Below, one piece after another: positions 1 to 7,935 of a DNA stretch of 64,000 nucleotides. Both the position numbers and the translations under genes were made by a program. Source of the stretch: Xanthomonas dyei (GTDB taxonomy: Bacteria > Pseudomonadota > Gammaproteobacteria > Xanthomonadales > Xanthomonadaceae); NCBI RefSeq assembly GCF_002939865.1, contig NZ_MDEE01000021.1, positions 1 to 64,000 of the forward strand. The letters run 5' to 3'. The stretch's first letter is position 1. Each line of letters opens with the position of its first letter. The notes below the pieces were generated by a model. That model was not told where the DNA came from and searched no databases. It was given only the letters and a program-made list of their open reading frames with translations.

Positions 1-111
1 GAAATGGCGAAACTCCGAAGATCCAAACGAGACTCTCCGGAACGATGCGGACATTCCGCACTCTCAGGCATCGTTATTCAGACCTTCCCTAGCGTGGCGG
101 GCGCCGCCATG

Positions 112-128
112 CGATGGTAATACCATCG
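112..128. promoter_or_regulatory. Short perfect inverted repeat, operator-like
   Basis: CGATGGTA and TACCATCG flank a single A. The centre lies about 25 bp before the ATG at 145, a position suited to an operator. No T tract follows, so a terminator is unlikely. The binding protein is unknown. Confidence 0.35.
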
Positions 129-144
129 GTTCTCGGGATGATCG

Positions 145-222
145 ATGCGCATTCTGATCAAACTATTGAAGCGTCTTGTGCTGGCATGTGGGGTCGTCGC
201 AGCAGCGGGCGTGCATCTGTGA
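145..222 (+). CDS. Signal-peptide-like leader frame, ends in TGA directly before next ATG
   Basis: The frame reads MRILIKLLKRLVLACGVV, then AAAGVHL and TGA at 220. It has a positively charged start, a hydrophobic stretch and small residues, as in a Sec signal peptide. The following ATG at 223 is in the same frame, so the two reading frames are one frame interrupted by a single stop. Either the leader is the original N-terminus of the 223-687 protein cut off by a nonsense change, or it is a leader peptide followed by TGA-ATG re-initiation. I favour the first because the downstream protein alone has no secretion signal. Confidence 0.45.
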   Translation: MRILIKLLKRLVLACGVVAAAGVHL

Positions 223-687
223 ATGGTATTAGGACTACAGCAACGCCTTGATGCCATCGTCAGCATGCACGAACAGTTGCAGCGCAGTGGACTCGGGCAG
301 GTCACGTCCTTGCGCGGGATACCGCAAGTCTGCGGGAAAACCGATTACTTTTTCGGAGACATGTACTACTTCTACGCTGTCGATGTGGCAAGCATTCCAG
401 ACACGTTCTGGGAAAGTCACGCGGCGCGCGGGATTTGGTTCCGAGGCCTTGACAAGTATGACGAATTTTATCTATTTAAATTTGAAATGCCGTTCGATGA
501 CTTGCAGGGATGTCCGAAACCCCCTGAAATGAATTCCTCACGCTTTGTCTTCGCCCGGGTGTCGAACCCAGCGGATTATGCTGGTCCGAACTTGCCATCT
601 TCTTTGAATGCAATTAACGTCATGGCCTACGACACCGAGACGTCAAGGCTTTACTGGGTGTACCAGCGTTTCTCCGGTTTTCCGTAG
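223..687 (+). CDS. Hypothetical protein, possibly a formerly secreted protein missing its signal peptide
   Basis: The 154-residue product matches no family I recognise. It is rich in aromatic residues (a cluster Y-F-F-G-D-M-Y-Y-F-Y near residues 42-51, and W, F and Y throughout), which suggests a compact globular domain. It has two Cys. Base composition is lower in GC than the neighbouring genes, which suggests acquired DNA. The start at 223 follows an in-frame TGA at 220-222, and an in-frame signal-peptide-like stretch begins at 145. If the stop is a recent mutation the gene is a pseudogene. No Shine-Dalgarno sequence stands before 223. No neighbour suggests a function. Confidence 0.55.
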   Translation: MVLGLQQRLDAIVSMHEQLQRSGLGQVTSLRGIPQVCGKTDYFFGDMYYFYAVDVASIPDTFWESHAARGIWFRGLDKYDEFYLFKFEMPFDDLQGCPKPPEMNSSRFVFARVSNPADYAGPNLPSSLNAINVMAYDTETSRLYWVYQRFSGFP

Positions 688-913
688 CGCCGCCCCAGGT
701 GTGGGGTCCATTCCCCGGCTGGAGAGGATTGGCCGCGACGATGGATTTTTCGAAGAAAAATCATCGGTTCCCCACGTGAAGCCCTAGCAGACGCCGCGAC
801 CAGGAGCCTCCGCCATCGACTTGCTGACAAACCAACACTGTGCTCGATGGAGATTGTCTCGGTTGTCGGCTGAAATCTCACGGAAGCGTTGCTCAGATCT
901 TTCCTGGAGCGTG

Positions 914-1012
914 TTACGACTGTTGAGAGAGCGTTGCTGCATTCTGTGCCCGCTCCTGGCCGGTATAGCCCTGATCTACAAAAGCAATCTTGATCGCTTC
1001 GCCAGCGTATCG
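914..1012 (-). pseudogene. Remnant of an IS5-type transposase
   Basis: Read on the minus strand this stretch encodes IKIAFVDQGYTG followed by QERAQNAA, then a stop at 914-916. The KIAFVDQGYTG motif is characteristic of IS5-type DDE transposases in Xanthomonas and relatives. Neither the upstream nor the downstream part of a transposase is in frame, and I see no terminal repeats, so only about 30 codons survive. The rest of the gene-free stretch 688-1081 shows nothing recognisable. The remnant marks an old insertion beside the low-GC gene at 223-687. Confidence 0.6.
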
Positions 1013-1081
1013 ATCGCCATGCGTGCATCAAGTCGGAGCCACCGACGCTTCACGTAAGAGTCCGCAATCGCGGCGGGCGCC

Positions 1082-1381
1082 ATGATCGACCTTGAGGACA
1101 CGCGCCATGTGCAGCGCACGCAGGCCGATGCTATCGCCGAAGCCATGATGCTGCCGGAGACGCGTGCGCGGCTGCAGCGCGAACACATGCATGCCGCGCA
1201 GGCACGCGGCGCTGCCCAACGCCGCGTGGCGGCGGGAATCTCGCTGCCATGCATGGCGATCGCTGCGCTGGTGGCTCACTTCAACGGCCAGGGTGTTGCC
1301 CATGGCATCGTGGTGGGAGCTCTGATCGGCGGGGGGCTCGGCTTGGCGCTGTGCTGGTTTCGCGAACGGCGTACCGGCTGA
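1082..1381 (+). CDS. Small membrane protein of unknown function
   Basis: The 99-residue protein has a charged helical N-terminal half (residues 1-48, rich in Arg, Gln and Ala) followed by two hydrophobic segments (about 52-66 and 73-91) split by a short polar turn, and it ends in a basic tail. This fits a two-helix inner-membrane hairpin with a cytoplasmic coiled segment. I do not recognise the family. It stands alone between an IS remnant and the convergent acetylesterase gene. Confidence 0.6.
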   Translation: MIDLEDTRHVQRTQADAIAEAMMLPETRARLQREHMHAAQARGAAQRRVAAGISLPCMAIAALVAHFNGQGVAHGIVVGALIGGGLGLALCWFRERRTG

Positions 1382-1443
1382 GCGCCACGCCGGGTCGGGC
1401 AGTCGGTGTGCAGATGCGGGTTCGCCCTGGCTGGTTTGACGCC

Positions 1444-2430
1444 CTAGGGAATCAACAACGGCCGCAGCGCAGGCAGCTGCTGCGCCAGTTCGTCGGCCAC
1501 GATCGCGGCAAATAGATCCGCGCCGTCCGGGCCGAGATGGGTGTAGTCGAACGCGAGCTTGGCCTGGCCCATCGGCTCGACGCTGGCGTTGTCCTGCGCG
1601 GTGGCGGACACCTTGGCCATTGCGGTGCTCTTCGATGCTGACGCTGAGGCAGGCGCCGCAGATGGCGCAATCGCTTGCGCCGGCGTCTTGCCGATCGTGG
1701 TGCCCGATTGCGCGGCGACGATCTGCGCCGGTTCGGCGGGGCGCTGCGCCAGCCGCATCGCCAGCACCGGCCCCATGCCCTGCACCAGGGCGCGGCTGCG
1801 CGCATGCAGATCCACCAGCGGCACCTGCAGCTCGCGCGCGACCGCACGCGTGGCCTGCGCCCAGGGGCCCAGGTCGTCCACCAACTGGCCGGCCTCGAAC
1901 TGCCGCCGCGTCAATGGCGTCACCAGCACCGGCACCGCGCCGGCGGCCCGCGCTTCGGCCACGTAGCGGCGCAGGTTGGCCGGAAACTCGCTGGCCAGGT
2001 CGGTAGAGCGCCCCGGCTTGCCGGGTTGATCGTTGTGACCGAACTGGATCAACACAACCACCTGCCGATAGCCGCCACTGCGCAGCTCCTTCAGCGCGAT
2101 GTCCCACGCGCCTTCGGCGCGATAGTTGGAGGTGCTGCGTCCCCCGCGTGCCAGGTTGAGGCAGCTCAGAAACGAGGTCACATGCTGCGCGCAGAAGCTC
2201 GGCCCCCAGCCGCCTTGCACGGCCGTGGTGGAGTCGCCCACCAGCACGATCTTGCTGGCCGCAAACGCAGGTGTGGTGGCCGGCGCGTTGCTGCTTAAGG
2301 TGTTGGTGGCGGATGCCGTGGAGGCGAGCGTTGTGTCGACCACGGCGGCAGCGGTGGCATCAGCGAACGGAAGGCAGCTAACTGCCAGCGCAGTCAGCAG
2401 CAATGATGGGGCAAAGCAATACCTACGCAT
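1444..2430 (-). CDS. Rhamnogalacturonan acetylesterase-like SGNH hydrolase, secreted
   Basis: The 328-residue protein has an N-terminal signal peptide (cleavage probably after ADA near residue 25), a low-complexity Thr/Ser/Ala linker to about residue 58, and then a GDSL/SGNH esterase fold. Block I is GDSTT (nucleophile Ser67), the glycine block is RGGRSTSNYRAEG, block III is GHND at 131-134, and block V is DYTHLGPDG with Asp295 and His298 completing the triad. This is the rhamnogalacturonan acetylesterase arrangement, which removes acetyl groups from pectin backbones. An Ala/Ser-rich insert before block V is unusual. A second SGNH esterase is encoded at 16197-17321, and the locus between them is devoted to pectin-type uronates. 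Confidence 0.85.
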   Translation of the reverse strand: MRRYCFAPSLLLTALAVSCLPFADATAAAVVDTTLASTASATNTLSSNAPATTPAFAASKIVLVGDSTTAVQGGWGPSFCAQHVTSFLSCLNLARGGRSTSNYRAEGAWDIALKELRSGGYRQVVVLIQFGHNDQPGKPGRSTDLASEFPANLRRYVAEARAAGAVPVLVTPLTRRQFEAGQLVDDLGPWAQATRAVARELQVPLVDLHARSRALVQGMGPVLAMRLAQRPAEPAQIVAAQSGTTIGKTPAQAIAPSAAPASASASKSTAMAKVSATAQDNASVEPMGQAKLAFDYTHLGPDGADLFAAIVADELAQQLPALRPLLIP

Positions 2431-2457
2431 GGATCACCTCAAGATCGAATAAGAGCA

Positions 2458-2587
2458 GCTAACAAACCGACTGTGCTCACCGCCAAGCGGGTGCAGCTGG
2501 TGCTCAGTGCGGCATTTACCACTCGGACACTCCGGTTCCTCCGCGCCGTCCACACCCACCTGACACCTGCTCGCGACGTTTTTTAGC
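2458..2587 (+). repeat. MITE-like ~130-bp dispersed element, copy 1
   Basis: The element starts GCTAACAAAC and ends GTTTTTTAGC; these ends form a terminal inverted repeat matching at 9 of 10 positions. It shares its body (GTGCTCACCGCCAAGCGGG, GGTGCTCAGTGCGGCAT, GTCCACACCCACCTGACA) with copies at 27980, 49723 and, inverted, 52528. It lies in the 308-bp gap between two minus-strand genes and has no coding potential of its own. The remaining gap to 2738 shows nothing recognisable. Confidence 0.75.
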
Positions 2588-2738
2588 CGCTGTAAAGACT
2601 GCAGCGCGATCGCAGCAAGCGTGCGGGCGGTGCCCGAGTCGGTCTGTAGCGCTCGGATCCCGGTGTACCGAGCGCGCCATACGAATCCGAATGGCGACTG
2701 CCTGGCACGCCCTGTTTGTTGCTCAATAGAACAAGCGC

Positions 2739-4358
2739 TCAAAACGTGCCACGTTGGATAAACGGTGCTTGCTGATACAGCCGACGTTCGCCACCGCGCG
2801 GGTCGTTTTCCATCCGGCTCGGCACATCGAACAGCAACGTCTCGCGGCGCTGCAACGAGTACTGCCGCCAGCGCGGGGCACCGCGATGCGTGGGGTCGCC
2901 ATGCCGCGCGAATGCGATCAACGCAGCGCTCATCTGGTCGGCCATGCGCTGCGCATCGGCGCTGCTGCCGGTGCGCGAACCGGGCTGGCCGATGGTGTCG
3001 AACACCAGCGGAATATCCAGCGTGTGGAAGGCGCCGAACTTGCCGCCATCCAGCGGCGAGCCCCAGTCCAGTTGATACACCCAGGTCGGTGCGCCCTGGC
3101 GTGCGCGCGCTTCGGCTTCTTCCACTGCGCCGCGCCACGAGCGGCCGGCGGTGGTGGCGGCAAAGAACACCTCCGATGGCGAATAGTGCGGATACAGCCG
3201 GCGGTATTCGGCAATCACCACCTGCGGCAACAGGTCCACGTATTGCTGCGCTTCCAGCTTGGCCGGCAGCGTGTCCCAGGTGAGTGCGAAGTTGGCCGCA
3301 TCGTTGCCGAGAAACGCGCGCGTCTCATCGCGGGTATTGCCGATCACCATCGGAATCGTCGCCGACTGCAGCGGTGCGCTCGGCCAGAACGGATGCACCG
3401 GCAGGTTGCGCGCATCCAGCACCGGGCCGAAATACAACGCGCTGTTTTCCACCCGCGACGGGTCGCGCACCTGCGCGGCGGCCAGCAGCTGCGCCACCGG
3501 CACGCTGCGCAGGCGCGCGAGATCGGCCGGCGCAATCTTCAGCGCCTCCAGCAGCAATTGCGCGCGCTGGGTGGCCGCGCGCGGCCCGGCCGCGGTGACC
3601 TGCTGCCCGCTCATGGTCCAGGCGCGATGGAACAGGCCGCGCGCGGCGGGCATGGCCATCAGCGTGGCGATCTTGGCGCCGCCGCCGGATTGCCCGAACA
3701 CGGTGACATTGCCGGCATCGCCGCCGAATTCGGCCGCGTGCTGGCGCACCCAGTGCAGCGCCTGGATCAGATCCAGCTGGCCAGCATTACCGGAGTCGGC
3801 AAAGCCGGCATCGCCTAGCTGCGCCAGCGACAGATAGCCGAACAGGTTGAGCCGGTGATTGACGGTGACCACCACCACATCGCCGCGCCGGCACAGGCGC
3901 ACGCCGTCGTAGAGCGGGTCGCTGCCGGAGCCGGTGGTGTAGCCGCCGCCATGGATATAGAACAGGATCGGCCGCCTGCCGCCATCGCGCAGGCCGGGCG
4001 TCCAGACATTGAGGAACAGGCAGTCCTCGCTGGTGGGTTCGCTGGCCTTGGGCTGCGGGGCGGCGGCGCCGACGCCGGTGGCATCGCGCACGCCGCTCCA
4101 CGCGGTCTCCGCCACGGGCGCCTGGAAGCGCCGCGCGGCGGTGTCGCCGCCGTACGGAATGCCCTTGAACACGCAGATGCCCTGCTCGCGATACCCGCGC
4201 AACGCACCGCAACGCACCTGTGCCAGCGGTGCGCTGTCCTCGCGCGGCGGTGGCGCCACGGCCGCGGCGACAGCGGGTAACGCGACGGCGGCACTGGCGA
4301 GCAATCCACTGCGCAGCAGCGTGCGTCGGCGCGCGTCGGGCGTGGATGGCGCCGTCAT
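2739..4358 (-). CDS. Type-B carboxylesterase, Tat-type leader
   Basis: The 539-residue protein belongs to the carboxylesterase/cholinesterase (para-nitrobenzyl esterase) family. Residues 1-35 carry an arginine-rich leader RRRTLLRSG with an Ala-rich hydrophobic core, which suggests Tat or Sec export. The oxyanion motif HGGGY is at 136-140 and the nucleophile elbow reads FGQSGGG (Ser224) instead of the usual GESAGG. The segments FGAFHTLDIPLVF (catalytic His) and NTRDETRAF (acid region) complete the fold. Its ATG overlaps the stop of the upstream esterase gene as ATGA, so the two are translationally coupled; this overlap fixes the start at 4358 rather than upstream candidates. It probably removes ester groups from plant polysaccharide fragments, but the substrate is inferred only from context. 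Confidence 0.88.
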   Translation of the reverse strand: MTAPSTPDARRRTLLRSGLLASAAVALPAVAAAVAPPPREDSAPLAQVRCGALRGYREQGICVFKGIPYGGDTAARRFQAPVAETAWSGVRDATGVGAAAPQPKASEPTSEDCLFLNVWTPGLRDGGRRPILFYIHGGGYTTGSGSDPLYDGVRLCRRGDVVVVTVNHRLNLFGYLSLAQLGDAGFADSGNAGQLDLIQALHWVRQHAAEFGGDAGNVTVFGQSGGGAKIATLMAMPAARGLFHRAWTMSGQQVTAAGPRAATQRAQLLLEALKIAPADLARLRSVPVAQLLAAAQVRDPSRVENSALYFGPVLDARNLPVHPFWPSAPLQSATIPMVIGNTRDETRAFLGNDAANFALTWDTLPAKLEAQQYVDLLPQVVIAEYRRLYPHYSPSEVFFAATTAGRSWRGAVEEAEARARQGAPTWVYQLDWGSPLDGGKFGAFHTLDIPLVFDTIGQPGSRTGSSADAQRMADQMSAALIAFARHGDPTHRGAPRWRQYSLQRRETLLFDVPSRMENDPRGGERRLYQQAPFIQRGTF

Positions 4359-5407
4359 CGCGCCGCGTCCTGCGCGGCAGCCGATGGCTTGCTGACGTGC
4401 GCAATCCACGCCTGCGCCAGCTGCGGCCACACCGCCACGGTCAACCCGCTGGCGGCGGCGATGCCGAAACCATGCCCGCCCTGCGGAAAGACATGCAGTT
4501 CGCTGGGCACGCCGGCGCGCAGCAATGCGTCGTGCATCAGCAGGCTATTACGCACCGATACCACGGTGTCGTCCTGGGCGTGCAGCAAGAATGTCGGCGG
4601 GGTGCGTGCGTCCACGTGCAATTGCGGCGAATACGCACTGACCTGCGCAGCACTGGGCGTCTTGCCGAGCAGGCGCTCGCGCGAGCCCATGTGCGCATTG
4701 GCGCTGTCCATGTCGATCACCGGGTAGATCAGCAATGCGAAGTCCGGCCGCGCGCTCAGCGCATCGGCGGCGTCCTGCGCCGGGTACACCTGCGCGGCGT
4801 AGCGCGTGTCCAGGCTGGCGGCGACGTGGCCGCCGGCCGAAAACCCCATCACCCCGACCCGCTGCGCATCGATGCCATAGCGGCCCGCATTGGCGCGGAT
4901 CAGCCGCAGCGCGCGTTGCGCATCGGCCAGCGGCACGTCGGCGCCATTGGGGTGGCCTTCGCCGGGCAGCCGGTAGCGCAGCACGAACAAGGTGATGCCG
5001 GCCTGGTCGACGAAGCCTGGCACCAGCGCGCTGCCTTCGTTGTCCAGCACGATGCGCTGATAGCCGCCGCCGGGGGTGACCAGCAGCGCGGTGCCGTTGG
5101 GCCGCTTGGGGCGGTAGACCACCAGATAGGGCTGGCCGATGTTCTGGATATAGCGGTCGGGCAGGGCGGCATCGCTGCTGCGGTCCACGATGCGCTGCGG
5201 CTGCGGCAACGGCGTGTCTCCCGGTGCCATTGGCTGCGGCCAGAGGGCGATCCGGCTGGCCTGCTCGGCGGCGGTATCGGTGCTGGGGCGCTCTGCCGAC
5301 CGGGCCGGCGCACCAGCCAGTGCCAGGGCGGCGACGGTGACTGCCAGGCAGCGGCGCAATGCCTGCAATGCCCGGTTTCCAACATGTTTTTGGCGTGTCT
5401 GCTGCAT
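4355..5407 (-). CDS. Alpha/beta hydrolase, acetyl xylan esterase-like, exported
   Basis: The 350-residue protein has a signal peptide ending near ARSA (residue 38), then an alpha/beta-hydrolase domain with oxyanion motif PGGGY (112-116), nucleophile elbow GFSAGGH (Ser190), and a C-terminal acid (AQDDTVV) and His (PQGGHGFG). The pattern matches BD-FAE/acetyl xylan esterase-like hormone-sensitive-lipase relatives that deacetylate hemicellulose or pectin. It is first in a two-gene operon with the type-B carboxylesterase (ATGA overlap). Its start faces the hydratase gene across a 138-bp gap that contains an ACCGGT operator, so both directions may share control. Confidence 0.85.
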   Translation of the reverse strand: MQQTRQKHVGNRALQALRRCLAVTVAALALAGAPARSAERPSTDTAAEQASRIALWPQPMAPGDTPLPQPQRIVDRSSDAALPDRYIQNIGQPYLVVYRPKRPNGTALLVTPGGGYQRIVLDNEGSALVPGFVDQAGITLFVLRYRLPGEGHPNGADVPLADAQRALRLIRANAGRYGIDAQRVGVMGFSAGGHVAASLDTRYAAQVYPAQDAADALSARPDFALLIYPVIDMDSANAHMGSRERLLGKTPSAAQVSAYSPQLHVDARTPPTFLLHAQDDTVVSVRNSLLMHDALLRAGVPSELHVFPQGGHGFGIAAASGLTVAVWPQLAQAWIAHVSKPSAAAQDAAR

Positions 5408-5464
5408 CTACCCCTCCCAGGGCCACTTCGGTATCGCGGTCACAATGTCGCACTGCACATTGCC

Positions 5465-5483
5465 AATGACACCGGTTTACCAT
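5465..5483 (+). promoter_or_regulatory. ACCGGT operator, site 1 (putative LacI-family box)
   Basis: AATGACACCGGTTTACCAT contains the palindromic core ACCGGT. The same 17-bp core recurs at 12726 and, inverted, at 9371, each 46-63 bp before a gene of the uronate locus. Here it sits between the divergent esterase and hydratase-TRAP operons. The likely binder is the LacI-type protein encoded at 11160-12218. Confidence 0.65.
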
Positions 5484-5545
5484 ATACAGCACACCGTGCC
5501 GCTGTCGATTGGCAGTGCAACAAAACACCTATCAGGGAGACACCC

Positions 5546-6367
5546 TTGAGCAACGACGCCGCCACCCCGCAAACGTCCACATCCACGCTGTCCGACATCG
5601 CCCAGCGCTTTGTGGAGGCACGCCGTGCAGGGGCCTCGCTTCCCGACTTTCCCGGGCAAATCCCCGACGATCTGGTCACCGCCTACCAGGTGCAGGATAT
5701 TGCCATCAGTCAGTGGCACGACCACGTGGTCGGCTGGAAGGTGGGCTATATCGCCGCCGAGCGCCGCGACGCCTCCGGCGACGAGCGTCTGCTCGGCCCG
5801 ATCTTCTCTCAGAAGCTCTGGAATGCTACCGGTGGAACAACCGAGTTTCCGATCTATGAAGGCGGCTTCGGTGCGGTCGAAGCCGAGTACGTGTTGCGCC
5901 TGGACGCCGACGCGCCGGCCGACCAGAGTCACTTCACCCCGGAGCAGGCCGCGGCCCTGCCGGCGACGCTGTTCATCGGCGTGGAGATTGCCAGCAGCCC
6001 GCTGGCGACCATCAACAAGCTGGGCCCGCGCGTGGTGATTTCCGATTTCGGCAACAACAACGGGCTGATTCTGGGCCCGGAAGTGAGCGACTGGCTGGGC
6101 CGCGACGAAGCTGCGCTGAGCGCCGAAACCCTGATCGACGACCAGGTAGTGGGCACCGGCGGCGCCACCACGCTGCCCGGCGGGTTGCGCGCGGCCTACG
6201 CATTTGCGCTCAGCCGTTCTGCCCAGCGCGGGCGTCCGCTCAAGCGCGGTGATCTCATTGCCACGGGCAATGCCACCGGTATCCATGACATCGAAGTGGG
6301 ACAGCGTGCCCTGATTCGCTTCGCCGGCATCGGCGACATTTCCTGTACGGCTGTGTCCGCCAAATAA
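5546..6367 (+). CDS. FAH-fold hydratase/hydrolase (2-keto-4-pentenoate hydratase-like)
   Basis: The 273-residue protein resembles the 2-keto-4-pentenoate hydratase branch of the fumarylacetoacetate hydrolase superfamily. Visible landmarks are GWKVGYIAAE near residue 60, an acidic metal-binding segment with VEAEYVLRL, IGVEIASSP, and a C-terminal RGDLIATGNATGI typical of the FAH beta-barrel. A TTG start at 5546 is chosen because AGGGAGA stands 6 bp upstream and because the protein aligns with family N-termini; the open frame upstream is non-coding. It is first in an operon with the TRAP genes (37-bp gap) behind an ACCGGT operator. It probably acts on a 2-oxo acid made from an imported uronate, but the substrate is not readable from sequence. 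Confidence 0.82.
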   Translation: MSNDAATPQTSTSTLSDIAQRFVEARRAGASLPDFPGQIPDDLVTAYQVQDIAISQWHDHVVGWKVGYIAAERRDASGDERLLGPIFSQKLWNATGGTTEFPIYEGGFGAVEAEYVLRLDADAPADQSHFTPEQAAALPATLFIGVEIASSPLATINKLGPRVVISDFGNNNGLILGPEVSDWLGRDEAALSAETLIDDQVVGTGGATTLPGGLRAAYAFALSRSAQRGRPLKRGDLIATGNATGIHDIEVGQRALIRFAGIGDISCTAVSAK

Positions 6368-6404
6368 CGGTGGACCCCGTGACCAGACGCTTGGGAGGGC
6401 GCCA

Positions 6405-7403
6405 ATGATCACACGCAGACATTTCCTCGGTGCCGGGTTTGGCGCCGCCGCAGCCGCTCCTTGGCTGGGCGCTGGCGCCACCACACCGATTCCCGGCGGG
6501 CAGTTGCTCACCGCTACCGACGTCCACGTCGGCGATTACCCCACCGTGGAGGCGGTGCGGTGGTTCGGCAAACAGCTCGAAGCGCGCACCAATGGCCGGC
6601 TCAAACTGCGCCAGTACCACTCCGGCCAGCTGGGCCGCGAGTCGGAGGCGATCGACATGGCGCGCTTCGGCGCCATCGACATCACCCGCGTGTATTCGGG
6701 TGCGTTGAACAACGCCTTTCCGCTCACCCAGGCGCTGTGCCTGCCGTATGTGTTCGACTCGGTGCCGCATCTGCGCCGCGTCATCGACGGCCATGTCGGC
6801 GACAGCATCCTGCGCAGCTTCGAGCAGCGCGATCTGGTGGGGCTGGCGATCTACGATTCGGGCGCGCGCTGCTTCTACAACACCAAGCACCCGCTGCATC
6901 GCCCGGAAGATCTCAAAGGCCTGAAACTGCGTGTGGCCTCGTCGGACATCTTTCTCAAGCTGATGCGCATGCTGGGCGCCAACCCCACGCCAATGTCGTT
7001 GGGCGAGACGTTTTCGGCGATGGAAACGCACATGATCGACGGTGCGGAAAACAATATGCGCAGCTTCCAGTCCAGCCGTCATTTCGAAGCGGCGCACTAC
7101 TGGTCGCAGAGCGAGCATTCCTACGCGCCGGACATTCTGGTGATGTCGCGCAAGAGCTTCGAATCGCTCAGCCCGGCCGATCGCGGCCTGGTGGTGGAAC
7201 TGGCGCGCGCGTCGGTGCCGGTGATGCGCAACCTCTGGGATGCGTCGGAGGTGGTCGCACGCAAGCAGGTGATCGATTACGGCGTGAAGCTCAACCAGGT
7301 TGACATGCCGGCGTTCCGCGCCGCCGCCGCCCCACTGCTGGCCGAATACCGCAAGCAGCCGGAGATCGAAGCGCTGTACCGCCGCATCCGCGATTTCGCA
7401 TAG
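6405..7403 (+). CDS. dctP: TRAP transporter periplasmic solute-binding protein (DctP family)
   Basis: The 332-residue protein has a twin-arginine-type leader (TRRHFLGAG, then AAAAAPWLGAGA) and the DctP fold. Recognisable blocks are GDYPTVEAVRWFGKQLE, the YHSGQLG strand, and KLRVASSDIF with Arg176 at the position that salt-bridges the ligand carboxylate in TRAP binding proteins. DGAENN follows in the second lobe. GGGAGG precedes the ATG at a good distance. It is followed after 10 bp by DctQ and then DctM. In this uronate locus the likely ligand is a galacturonate or unsaturated-uronate derivative, which is an inference from neighbours. Confidence 0.92.
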   Translation: MITRRHFLGAGFGAAAAAPWLGAGATTPIPGGQLLTATDVHVGDYPTVEAVRWFGKQLEARTNGRLKLRQYHSGQLGRESEAIDMARFGAIDITRVYSGALNNAFPLTQALCLPYVFDSVPHLRRVIDGHVGDSILRSFEQRDLVGLAIYDSGARCFYNTKHPLHRPEDLKGLKLRVASSDIFLKLMRMLGANPTPMSLGETFSAMETHMIDGAENNMRSFQSSRHFEAAHYWSQSEHSYAPDILVMSRKSFESLSPADRGLVVELARASVPVMRNLWDASEVVARKQVIDYGVKLNQVDMPAFRAAAAPLLAEYRKQPEIEALYRRIRDFA

Positions 7404-7413
7404 AGGTATCCCG

Positions 7414-7935
7414 ATGACCGTACCCGAGACCGTCGCCGTCCCGGCCGCGCCGTTGCAGCGCGCGCTGGACCGCGTTTCCGATATTGCCATTGGCGTGGCG
7501 TCGCTGGCGCTGCTTGGCCTGGTGGTTGTGCAGGGCTGGCAGGTATTCACCCGCTATGTGCTCAACAATTCCCCGAGCTGGACCGAGCCGGTGACGCTGT
7601 TGCTGCTGAGCACCGCGCTGAGTCTGGCGGCCGCCGCCGGTGTGCACACCAATCGCCACTTCGGCTTCTATCTGCTGGGCGACCATGTGCCACCGCTGGT
7701 GCGCAAACTGTTCGATCTGATTCGCCCGTTGATGATCATGGCCATCGGCGCCGTGCTGGCGTGGTGGAGTGCGGCGCTGCTGATCGATGGCCTGGACATC
7801 AAGATGGCCGGCGCGCAGATGCCGCAGAGCATCAACTACCTGCCGTTGTCGGTTGGCGGTGCGCTGATGGTGGTGTTTGCCTTGTACAAGTTGTGGCGTG
7901 TGCTGCGCCCGATCCACACCGGAGGAGTGCGCTGA
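7414..7935 (+). CDS. dctQ: TRAP transporter small permease (DctQ family)
   Basis: The 173-residue protein has four hydrophobic segments (about 23-45, 57-80 with the conserved WTEPVTLLLLS entry, 100-122 and 137-160), the size and layout of DctQ subunits. The start MTVPETVAV at 7414 follows AGAGGT. Its stop overlaps the DctM start as TGATG, so translation of the two membrane subunits is coupled. It supplies the small membrane component that bridges to the large permease for sodium- or proton-driven import of the DctP ligand. Confidence 0.9.
   Translation: MTVPETVAVPAAPLQRALDRVSDIAIGVASLALLGLVVVQGWQVFTRYVLNNSPSWTEPVTLLLLSTALSLAAAAGVHTNRHFGFYLLGDHVPPLVRKLFDLIRPLMIMAIGAVLAWWSAALLIDGLDIKMAGAQMPQSINYLPLSVGGALMVVFALYKLWRVLRPIHTGGVR

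Noticed and set aside
4220..5545. Long open frame upstream of and in frame with the hydratase gene
   Set aside because: It is antisense to the esterase gene, has no family similarity, and the hydratase has a good TTG start with ribosome-binding site at 5546.
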